Source of the DNA: Clostridia bacterium
GTDB taxonomy: Bacteria > Bacillota > Clostridia > Oscillospirales > Acutalibacteraceae
NCBI GenBank assembly: GCA_017454565.1
Contig: JAFTCS010000286.1
Location: forward strand, 1-5,687
DNA length: 5,687 nucleotides
Direction: 5' to 3'
In this document: positions 1-5,687 of the stretch, piece after piece
Numbering within the stretch: position 1 is the stretch's first letter
How the letters are laid out: each line of letters starts with the position of its first letter
Notes under the pieces: generated by a model
Told to the model about the DNA's origin: nothing
Seen by the model: the letters and a program-made list of their open reading frames with translations, nothing else
Database searches by the model: none
Program-made: the position numbers and the translations under genes

Positions 1-2132
1 GACATGAAGAAATAGATGGGTCTTCCGTGAGGACAATAGCGCACCTCCGGGTTGCTCTCCAGCTCGCGCACAAGCTCCATAAGCTCTTCGGGCTTGCTGA
101 TGTTTCCGGCTTTTATAGCCGCACGGCATGCAGTATTTGCATATATCCATTCCATCTTTTCGGTCAGCACCAGCTTTTTGTGCTTTGCAAGATAATCGGC
201 TATTTCCAGAAAGGCTTCGGTTATCTCTAATTTTTCCAGCAGAGCAGGCACACTTCTCAGCAGCACCGTACCTGAGCCGAATTCCTCCACCTCAAAGCCA
301 GCGTCCATCAGCAGCTCCCTGTTCTCGATAACGCTCTGCATCTCCGCCTTATCAAGGGTGATTATCACAGGCTCCAAAAGAAGCTGCGCCGAGGTCTCTT
401 TATGACTGCGCTTCAGGCGTTCGTAAATGAGTCTTTCGTGGGCGGCATGCTTGTCAATGAACATCAGTCTGTCCTCGTCATACTCGATTATTATATATGT
501 CGAAAAAGCCTCGCCCACATATCTGAGACTGTGCTGCATGTTTTCGTTTTCGGTTATGCCGACAGGCTCTCCGGCAGTCTGCTCAGCAGCGCTGTTTTCT
601 GTGTCCTGCGGTAGATATTCCGTAGCTCCGGCCTCGGCTTCATGCGCTGTTTCCTCCGGAATATTATTAACGGCGGTATCACACGCGGGCTGTTCGGTAA
701 GTTCTTCCGCTGCCGGTTCATTTTCGCCGTCTTTATTATTTACAGGTGCGGCTGAATTCATACCTGTATCTTTGATGAGTCCGGCCATGCTGTCCGGCTC
801 GGCCGCGCTTTCGTTTTCCTGACGGGAAAGCTTTGCGTCCGGAGCGTAGAAATCCTGAGCCGGCTTTTCCTTTGCCGGGGCGGTCAGACCGGCGATATCA
901 AAGCTTCTCACTGCCCGGGAACGACCACGATACCAGCTGCCCGCAAGATTTGAACTGTCATTCAGCACATCCGCAGAAAAGTTTGCGGCCGGCGGAGAAA
1001 ACACCTCCGGTTCCTGATCTGCGCCTGCTGCGGCACGTCCGTAAACAAAGCTGAGCTGCGAACCCCTGTCGGCTCTTTTCCCTAAAATGGACGGGTCTGT
1101 AAGTATCCTGTCCGTTTTCGCCGGAGAATTATTGCGGGTGTCATACTCTGAAAGCGCCGTCCTCACGCCATGATAAATGCAGTCGTATACAGGACGTTCA
1201 TTGGTAAAGCGTATTTCAAGCTTTGCCGGGTGAACGTTGACATCGAGAGTTGAGCAGTTCATTTTCATTTCAAGCACACAGGCAGGATATTTTCCCACCA
1301 TGATAAAGCCCTTGTATGCCTGATCGAGCGCCGCCGCGCCTGTCTTGGTGCGCACATACCGTCCGTTGACGAAAAATATCTGCATATTCCGGTTTGCCCT
1401 GTTGGAGCTTACCGGGTCGCTTATGAAGCCGCTGAGGGTAATTCCCTGAAACTCGTATGAAACCGGTATAAGCCCGTCAAAGAACTGCTTGCCGAACACC
1501 TGAAACACTGTCGTTTTCAGATCTCCGTTGCCGGAGGTCTTCATGACCTGCCTGCCGTCGCGTATGAAAGTAAAGCCGATCTCCGGATGAGAAAGCGCCA
1601 TTCTGTCCAGAAGGGTAGACACCGTGTTAGATTCGGCAGCGTCCTTTTTGAGAAACTTCATCCTTGCGGGAACATTGTAGAAAAGGTCGCGCACCACAAA
1701 GGTAGTACCCTGCGCGCAGCCTGTCTCGGAAAAAAGAGTTTCTTCGCCGCCCTCAAGCTTATAAACGGTGCCCGTTTCCTCTTTGGAGCTTCGTGTTATC
1801 AGCTCAACACGGGACACCGCGCATATAGACGCCAGAGCCTCGCCGCGAAAGCCCAGAGTGGCAATGCTGTCCAGATCATCCGATACGGCTATCTTGCTTG
1901 TCGCATGCCGCAGGAAAGCGTTCCTGACGTCGTCATGCTCAATACCGCTTCCGTCATCGGTGACACGCATGAAAGTGACTCCGCCGTTCTTTATCTCCAC
2001 GATGATGGAACGCGCGCCTGCATCTATTGAATTTTCCACAAGCTCCTTTATGACCGAAGCCGGTCTTTCAATGACCTCGCCCGCAGCTATCAGCTCAGCG
2101 ACCTGCTTTGATAAAACATTTATTACAGGCAA
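1..2132 (-). CDS. mutL: DNA mismatch repair endonuclease MutL (3' end cut off by the window edge)
   Basis: MutL couples mismatch recognition by MutS to strand incision. I translated 710 residues with no stop; about 20 more are expected after the CPHGRP motif by comparison with Bacillus MutL. Seen in the N-terminal GHKL ATPase: KELVENSIDAGA with E30 and N34, DDGSGI (59-64), ATLGFRGEALASI (91-103), FYNVPARMKFL (151-161), then FVNGRYV (254-260) and DVNVHPAK (297-304) of the transducer domain. A long acidic, Ala/Glu-rich linker spans roughly 335-530. The C-terminal dimerisation/endonuclease domain has DKHAAHERLIYE (560-571), matching DQHA(X)2E(X)4E except Lys for Gln, then TACR (667-670) and CPHGRP (700-705). 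Q583-LLLEP matches the clamp-binding QxxxxP peptide of Bacillus MutL. An active metal-dependent nuclease is therefore expected, as in bacteria without MutH. The start is TTG at 2132: an in-frame TGA lies seven codons upstream, no ATG intervenes, and PVINVLSKQVAELIAAGEV lines up with MutL N-termini. Confidence 0.96.
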   Translation of the reverse strand, partial: MPVINVLSKQVAELIAAGEVIERPASVIKELVENSIDAGARSIIVEIKNGGVTFMRVTDDGSGIEHDDVRNAFLRHATSKIAVSDDLDSIATLGFRGEALASICAVSRVELITRSSKEETGTVYKLEGGEETLFSETGCAQGTTFVVRDLFYNVPARMKFLKKDAAESNTVSTLLDRMALSHPEIGFTFIRDGRQVMKTSGNGDLKTTVFQVFGKQFFDGLIPVSYEFQGITLSGFISDPVSSNRANRNMQIFFVNGRYVRTKTGAAALDQAYKGFIMVGKYPACVLEMKMNCSTLDVNVHPAKLEIRFTNERPVYDCIYHGVRTALSEYDTRNNSPAKTDRILTDPSILGKRADRGSQLSFVYGRAAAGADQEPEVFSPPAANFSADVLNDSSNLAGSWYRGRSRAVRSFDIAGLTAPAKEKPAQDFYAPDAKLSRQENESAAEPDSMAGLIKDTGMNSAAPVNNKDGENEPAAEELTEQPACDTAVNNIPEETAHEAEAGATEYLPQDTENSAAEQTAGEPVGITENENMQHSLRYVGEAFSTYIIIEYDEDRLMFIDKHAAHERLIYERLKRSHKETSAQLLLEPVIITLDKAEMQSVIENRELLMDAGFEVEEFGSGTVLLRSVPALLEKLEITEAFLEIADYLAKHKKLVLTEKMEWIYANTACRAAIKAGNISKPEELMELVRELESNPEVRYCPHGRPIYFFM

Positions 2133-2140
2133 GTATGATA

Positions 2141-2148
2141 CACCTCTC
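2141..2148 (-). promoter_or_regulatory. Ribosome binding site of mutL, supporting a TTG start
   Basis: The minus strand reads GAGAGGTG here, a strong Shine-Dalgarno match, eight bases before the TTG at 2130-2132. The reading frame is closed by TGA just upstream, so TTG is the only start that keeps the conserved N-terminus. Confidence 0.8.
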
Positions 2149-2273
2149 TTTCAATGAGCACATCTGAAAACCGCTCACATATTCATCACACTGCCGAGAG
2201 CAGGGTTGTGACCTTAACTCTCTGCCCTCAACATTTATGGTAAACGACATTACTATTTATACTTTGATAAATC

Positions 2274-2310
2274 ATCAGCTGATTGTGGGGGCTTTCCGGT
2301 CGCCCCCACA
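2274..2310. repeat. GC-rich hairpin and adjoining palindrome in the mutS-mutL gap
   Basis: TGTGGGGGC (2284-2292) pairs perfectly with GCCCCCACA (2302-2310) around a nine-base loop. It is preceded by the perfect ten-base palindrome ATCAGCTGAT (2274-2283). Neither strand has a T-run after the stem, so it does not look like a classical intrinsic terminator. It may be an intergenic repeat, or an RNA structure that modulates mutL expression or message stability within the mutS-mutL transcript. The rest of the gap (2133-2378) is AT-rich, with no convincing promoter for mutL and no clear gene. Confidence 0.6.
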
Positions 2311-2378
2311 CCCCTTCGGATATCACTCTAAGTAAGAATATTTTTGTCGTCTACTATAACTATTCTTTATTTGTGACC

Positions 2379-4979
2379 CTACTTCTTTGCAAGCTTGATA
2401 AGCTCAAAGAGTATGTTCATCGACTCCATGGGAGTCAGCTTATTTATATCTATTGACGAAAGGCGCTTTTCCACCTCGGTCTGCTCCGGAACAAGGGTGA
2501 GCTGCTGTTCCTCTTTCGGTCTGGCCTGACGCTTTTTAGGCTTCGGATTGGTATTTTCAAGCTCCGCAAGTATCTTCTTTGCCCGTTCTATAACGCATTC
2601 CGGCAGACCTGCAAGCTTTGCCACCTCTACACCGTAGCTTTCGTCTGCGGCGCCCGGAAGTATCCTTCTCAGGAAGGTTATATCGTCACCGCGCTTTACG
2701 GCAGCAATGTTGTAATTCTTTACGCCCTTCACGCTGCTTTCAAGAGAAGTCAACTCGTGATAATGGGTCGCAAAAAGTGTCTTTGCACCAAGAGTTTTCT
2801 TGTCGGCCACATATTCAAGCACGGCCTTGGCAATGCTCATACCGTCAAAGGTGGATGTTCCCCTGCCTATCTCGTCAAGAATGAGCAGGCTGTTCTTTGT
2901 GGCGTTTGCAAGAATATACGCGACCTCGTTCATCTCTACCATAAAGGTAGACTGTCCTGTGGAAAGGTCATCGGAAGCGCCTATCCTGGTAAATATGCTG
3001 TCCACCACCGAAATCGTCGCCTGCTTTGCGGGAACGTAGGAGCCGATCTGCGCCATAAGCACGATAAGCGCTACCTGACGCATATATGTAGACTTGCCCG
3101 CCATATTAGGGCCGGTAATAATCGCCACACGGTCGTCTCCGTTGTCAAGCATAACGTCGTTCGGCACAAAGCTCTGATAATCAAGCATGCTCTCCACCAC
3201 GGGATGGCGGCTGTCGGTAAGCTTTATCACTCCGGTGTCGGTTATGGTCGGACAGATATAGTTTTTGTCGAATGCGACCTGAGCCAGACAGGCAATAACA
3301 TCCAGCAGAGCCACAGCCGAAGCGGTACGGCTTATCCTGTCGAGAGCCTCCGCTATTTTCGCGCGGACGTCCTCAAGGATAGCATATTCCAGCTCACAGC
3401 TCCTGTCCTTGGCGCCGAGTATGCGCTGTTCAAGCACCTTCAGCTCCTGCGTGATGAAACGCTCTCCGCCTACAAGGGTCTGCTTGCGGATGTAATCCTC
3501 CGGGACCTGCGACTTGAAAGAATTGGACACCTCTATGTAATAGCCGAACACGCGGTTATAGCCTATTTTCAGCTTTGAAATGCCTGTGCGCTCACGTTCC
3601 CTTGCCTCTATGCCCGCCATGACCTCAGAGCTGTTGTTCATATCATAGCGAAGCTCGTCAAGTTCCTTGCTGTAGCCGTCCTTTATCATGCCGCCCTCGC
3701 GCACCGAAAAGGGCGGATCGTCAACTATGGCGTCGTCAATGAGTCTGCAAAGATCCTCCATGGGGTCGATATCATCATAAATAGCTCGCAGCATGCCGCA
3801 GGAAGCTTCGCTCACGGCTTTTCTGACCATAGGCAGGCGGGTGAGCGCCTGACACATAGACCGCAGTTCCCTTGCGTTTGCGGTACCGTAGACCACCCTT
3901 GTAACAGAACGCTGTATGTCGGTAATGCCTGTCACGGCCTCCCTGATCTCAGAGCGCATTATGACGTTCTCATAAAGCTCGGTGACGGCATTCTGCCGGG
4001 ATATTATCGCGGCTATGCTCACAAGCGGTTTTTCTATAAAGCTGGTGAGCAGCCTCTTGCCCATGGATGTTTTTGTTTTGTCAAGCACTGCCAGAAGACA
4101 GGCTTTTTTATTCTTGCTGTTAAGGGGTTCGGTAAGCTCCAGATTCCTTCTGGTGTTGTAATCCAGATGCACGAACTGTTCCTCTTTATAGAGGTCGATC
4201 CTGCTGATGCGCTCAAGGCCGTTTATCTGTGTACGGTGCAGATATGAAAGCAGTGCGCCTAAAGCGGATACCGTCTGATTTTTTTCCTCAAGGTCAAGCT
4301 CGGAAAGACTTTTCTTGCCGAACTGTGAAAGTATTGTACTTTCCGCATCCGCAAATGAAAAATCCTCATCATCCAGCATGCTGACAGACGCCGTGAGCTT
4401 ATCCTTTATAAAAGAAGCCAGCGACCTGAAACGAACCGCATCGCCGCCGATAAGCAGCTCCGAAGGCTTGAAGCGCAGCAGTTCGTTTTTTATCTCGCTC
4501 TCCTGAGCGTCACCCTCCAGCAATGTGGCATAAAGTTCTCCCGTAGAGATATCGCAAAAAGCAAGTCCGGTCTGCTCCTTCTGTGTAAACACCGCGCAGA
4601 TAAAATTATTGGCGCTGTCGTTGAGCATTGAAGCCTCCATGACTGTGCCGGGTGTGACCACCCTGATTATCTCACGCTTTACAAGCCCCTTAGCCTTTGA
4701 CGGATCCTCGGTCTGCTCGCATATACCCACCTTATAGCCCTTTGCCACAAGCCTTGCGATATATGTCTCGGCGCTGTGGAAGGGAACGCCGCACATAGGC
4801 GCGCGTTCCTCCAGACCGCATTCTTTTCCCGTGAGAGTCAGCTCAAGCTCCTTTGAAGCAAGCTTCGCATCGTCAAAGAACATCTCATAGAAATCCCCGA
4901 CTCTGAAAAAAACTATGGTATCCTTATTTTTTTCCTTTACGCTGAGATACTGCTGCATCAGCGGAGACATTGCCGCCAT
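2379..4979 (-). CDS. mutS: DNA mismatch repair protein MutS
   Basis: MutS is the cytoplasmic mismatch sensor. It binds mispairs and small loops as a dimer, exchanges ADP for ATP, slides along DNA and recruits MutL. The product is 866 residues, a normal MutS1 length. Seen: GDFYEMF near the N-terminus, with the mismatch-wedging Phe30 and Glu32 of the F-x-E motif, so this is MutS1 rather than MutS2. The connector, lever and clamp region follows to about residue 535. The ABC-type ATPase has Walker A GPNMAGKST (623-631), the STFMVEMNE segment (677-685), Walker B LLILDE ending at D702-E703, then IGRGTSTFDG and FATHYHEL (736-743). A basic linker leads to QLTLV (826-830), a clamp-binding-like pentapeptide, and a C-terminal LTPMESMNILFELIKL helix (848-863) typical of MutS self-association. 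I start at ATG 4979 (MAAMSPLMQQYL), which matches family N-termini. An in-frame GTG at 4988 lies inside the ribosome binding site. It follows the upstream gene by 33 bases, so co-transcription is likely. Confidence 0.98.
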   Translation of the reverse strand: MAAMSPLMQQYLSVKEKNKDTIVFFRVGDFYEMFFDDAKLASKELELTLTGKECGLEERAPMCGVPFHSAETYIARLVAKGYKVGICEQTEDPSKAKGLVKREIIRVVTPGTVMEASMLNDSANNFICAVFTQKEQTGLAFCDISTGELYATLLEGDAQESEIKNELLRFKPSELLIGGDAVRFRSLASFIKDKLTASVSMLDDEDFSFADAESTILSQFGKKSLSELDLEEKNQTVSALGALLSYLHRTQINGLERISRIDLYKEEQFVHLDYNTRRNLELTEPLNSKNKKACLLAVLDKTKTSMGKRLLTSFIEKPLVSIAAIISRQNAVTELYENVIMRSEIREAVTGITDIQRSVTRVVYGTANARELRSMCQALTRLPMVRKAVSEASCGMLRAIYDDIDPMEDLCRLIDDAIVDDPPFSVREGGMIKDGYSKELDELRYDMNNSSEVMAGIEARERERTGISKLKIGYNRVFGYYIEVSNSFKSQVPEDYIRKQTLVGGERFITQELKVLEQRILGAKDRSCELEYAILEDVRAKIAEALDRISRTASAVALLDVIACLAQVAFDKNYICPTITDTGVIKLTDSRHPVVESMLDYQSFVPNDVMLDNGDDRVAIITGPNMAGKSTYMRQVALIVLMAQIGSYVPAKQATISVVDSIFTRIGASDDLSTGQSTFMVEMNEVAYILANATKNSLLILDEIGRGTSTFDGMSIAKAVLEYVADKKTLGAKTLFATHYHELTSLESSVKGVKNYNIAAVKRGDDITFLRRILPGAADESYGVEVAKLAGLPECVIERAKKILAELENTNPKPKKRQARPKEEQQLTLVPEQTEVEKRLSSIDINKLTPMESMNILFELIKLAKK

Positions 4980-4985
4980 TTTTCT

Positions 4986-4992
4986 CACCCCT
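4986..4992 (-). promoter_or_regulatory. Ribosome binding site of mutS, deciding the start
   Basis: AGGGGTG on the minus strand lies six bases before ATG 4979. The alternative GTG start at 4988 would overlap this site and would have no purine-rich site of its own, so ATG 4979 is preferred. A third ATG at 4970 is possible but would sit too far from the site. Confidence 0.7.
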
Positions 4993-5012
4993 GTATATCG
5001 GTAGTTTTGTTA

Positions 5013-5447
5013 TCAGCCGCAGCCGCCGCAGGTAGCGCAGCTTCCGGTGCAGTTTGCGGAATAATCGGCAGTCTCCGGATCCTCGCCCTCGAATGACTTC
5101 TGGATAATTGCGCTGATACGGTTCATCAGCACGTCATAGTTATCCTTTGCGTCGTTGTAGTTTATCATGCTCTGGTTAGACATGATCTCACCGTAGCAGC
5201 GGCGCATCTCACGGCTGATCTGCTGGATCTTGTTCTGATCCTTCTTGTCCTCCGGCTGACCGGATTCCTCGCTGAGTTCTTCCCTCTTCTTGCCGAACTC
5301 GGCAATGATCTTCTGGAGATCGGCGTCGTTGTCGGCATTCTGCTTTGCAAGCTGATACTTTATAAAGACATCCTCCTGCTGTATCTTCTTGCCAAGCTCT
5401 CTTGTAAGAGCGATAACATCAAGCTCGTTTACGTTTTTGTTTTCCAT
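5013..5447 (-). CDS. YlbF/YmcA (RicF/RicA-like) family protein with C-terminal cysteine cluster
   Basis: The product is 144 residues, small, charged and predicted cytoplasmic. I see no signal peptide or membrane segment. The body (about 6-118) is nearly all helix-forming, with the pattern of the YlbF/YmcA family: an N-terminal helix containing LTRELGKKIQQ, EDVFIKYQLAK, then a charged helical hairpin around residues 42-90 and a third helix containing NRISAIIQKSFEG. The tail ends in C133-x3-C137-x2-C140-x2-C143 within a Gly-rich stretch, suited to binding a metal or an Fe-S cluster. In Bacillus, YlbF, YmcA and YaaT form the Ric complex, reported to carry Fe-S clusters and to act with RNase Y in mRNA maturation and in sporulation, competence and biofilm control. 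Bacillus ymcA lies just upstream of cotE-mutS-mutL, so synteny favours a YmcA-like assignment, but I cannot tell RicA from RicF. The start is ATG 5447, nine bases after AAGGAG. An in-frame ATG at 5504 lies upstream of the leader hairpin and is not supported. Confidence 0.85.
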   Translation of the reverse strand: MENKNVNELDVIALTRELGKKIQQEDVFIKYQLAKQNADNDADLQKIIAEFGKKREELSEESGQPEDKKDQNKIQQISREMRRCYGEIMSNQSMINYNDAKDNYDVLMNRISAIIQKSFEGEDPETADYSANCTGSCATCGGCG

Positions 5448-5456
5448 TGTATTTCT

Positions 5457-5462
5457 CTCCTT
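5457..5462 (-). promoter_or_regulatory. Ribosome binding site of the YlbF/YmcA-family gene
   Basis: AAGGAG on the minus strand, nine bases before ATG 5447. It settles the start against the in-frame ATG at 5504, which would add 19 residues (MSCGNYSAGGYINKKERNT) that do not resemble the family. Confidence 0.8.
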
Positions 5463-5478
5463 TTTGTTTATATAACCA

Positions 5479-5500
5479 CCTGCGGAATAATTACCGCAGG
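5479..5500 (-). promoter_or_regulatory. Leader hairpin ahead of the YlbF/YmcA-family gene
   Basis: CCTGCGG and CCGCAGG form a perfect seven-base stem around an eight-base AT-only loop, ending 16 bases upstream of the ribosome binding site. No T-run follows at once, so it is not a standard terminator. It could stabilise the 5' end of the message or act as an operator. If the weak promoter at 5504-5532 is real, transcription would start within or beside this hairpin. Confidence 0.45.
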
Positions 5501-5503
5501 ACA

Positions 5504-5532
5504 ATTACCATAGTCCTATTGCATAATGTCAG
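5504..5532 (-). promoter_or_regulatory. Weak candidate sigma-A-type promoter for the cluster
   Basis: The minus strand has CTGACA (5527-5532, five of six matches to the -35 consensus) and GGTAAT (5504-5509, four of six to the -10 consensus), with a 17-base spacer. A rival -10 (TAAAAT at 5540-5545) has only a poor -35 partner (TTCTTA at 5563-5568). The site is correctly placed to drive the YlbF/YmcA-family gene, mutS and mutL together, but the -10 is weak. Confidence 0.3.
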
Positions 5533-5593
5533 AGCACTTATTTTATCCTGAATCCGTGAAACTAAGAACGGAAAAAGTTCGTTTTCGGGGATT

Positions 5594-5678
5594 GTCAAGG
5601 GGGACTTTTCCGCAAAAGTCCCCCCTTGACTCGCTCTCCGCAGAGAGCGAAACACTTTTTGCTTCTGCGCTCCGCAAG
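5594..5678. repeat. Block of tandem hairpins, probable intergenic repeat element
   Basis: Three inverted repeats follow each other. The first (5594-5630) is a 16-base-pair stem with one bulged C and a CCGC loop. The second (5631-5650) begins on the very next base: TCGCTCTC pairs with GAGAGCGA around CGCA. The third (5662-5678) is weaker: CTT..GCG pairs with CGCAAG across a two-base bulge. CCGCA occurs at or beside the loop of each one (5610-5614, 5638-5642, 5672-5676). No T-run follows the first two stems on either strand, so ordinary terminators are not indicated. The dense, compact structure suggests a dispersed palindromic repeat, possibly extending past the right edge. The short open frames across it look non-coding. 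Confidence 0.6.
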
Positions 5679-5687
5679 GGGTGAACC

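Noticed and set aside
27..2157. Several plus-strand open frames of 67 to 147 codons opposite mutL
   Set aside because: The minus strand here encodes MutL motifs continuously from end to end. The plus frames are low-complexity shadows with no supporting ribosome binding sites that I could see.
2334..2367. AAGAATA/TATTCTT inverted repeat just after the mutS stop, considered as a terminator
   Set aside because: Only seven AT-rich pairs around a 20-base loop, with no T-run after the stem on the minus strand. Too weak to call.
2757..3578. Long plus-strand open frame of 273 codons opposite mutS
   Set aside because: It lies wholly antisense to the conserved MutS ATPase and clamp domains, its translation resembles no family I know, and it reflects the codon bias of mutS.
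4034..4216. Minus-strand 60-codon frame inside mutS
   Set aside because: It is an out-of-frame overlap within the intact mutS frame, and mutS shows no frameshift.
5594..5630. Strong 16-base-pair hairpin considered as an intrinsic terminator for an upstream gene
   Set aside because: The bases after the stem are TCGCTC on the plus strand and AATCCCC on the minus strand, with no U-tract in either direction.
5598..5687. Minus-strand frame open to the right edge, considered as the end of an upstream gene such as miaB
   Set aside because: Its translation (ending in LLRKSPP) runs through the hairpin block and has no resemblance to MiaB or another family. The frame is explained by the palindromic repeat.

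Overview
The window carries one leftward (minus-strand) gene cluster: a small YlbF/YmcA-family protein gene, then mutS, then mutL, which runs off the left edge. Moderate GC content, strong purine-rich ribosome binding sites, a MutL with an intact endonuclease site and the order YlbF/YmcA family - mutS - mutL all point to a Firmicute of the class Clostridia. The YlbF-type protein with a cysteine/glycine tail and the GC-rich intergenic palindromes suggest a Ruminococcus-like member of the Oscillospiraceae. That last step is an impression from sequence style, not a database result.

Layout from right to left, which is the direction of transcription. 5448-5687 has no convincing gene. It holds a block of tandem hairpins (5594-5678) that looks like an intergenic repeat, a weak promoter candidate (5504-5532), and a leader hairpin (5479-5500) just ahead of the first ribosome binding site. 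5013-5447 encodes a 144-residue YlbF/YmcA-family protein with a C-terminal cysteine cluster. After 33 bases, 4979-2379 encodes an 866-residue MutS with all expected motifs. A 246-base gap (2133-2378) holds a GC-rich hairpin, a short palindrome and one doubtful cysteine-rich small reading frame. 2132-1 encodes the first 710 residues of MutL, which probably lacks only about 20 residues at its C-terminus.

MutS and MutL form the core of methyl-independent DNA mismatch repair. MutS binds the mismatch and becomes an ATP-bound sliding clamp. It recruits MutL, whose latent endonuclease nicks the new strand with help from the replication sliding clamp. Both proteins here show clamp-binding-like peptides. 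The first gene sits where Bacillus subtilis has ymcA (ricA), upstream of cotE-mutS-mutL. Its family supports mRNA maturation and developmental regulation in Bacillus, so its link to repair is probably only shared transcription. All other long open frames here, on both strands, are shadows of these three genes. I saw no mobile element gene, CRISPR array, tRNA or rRNA, and no clear new system. The least explained parts are the two intergenic regions.
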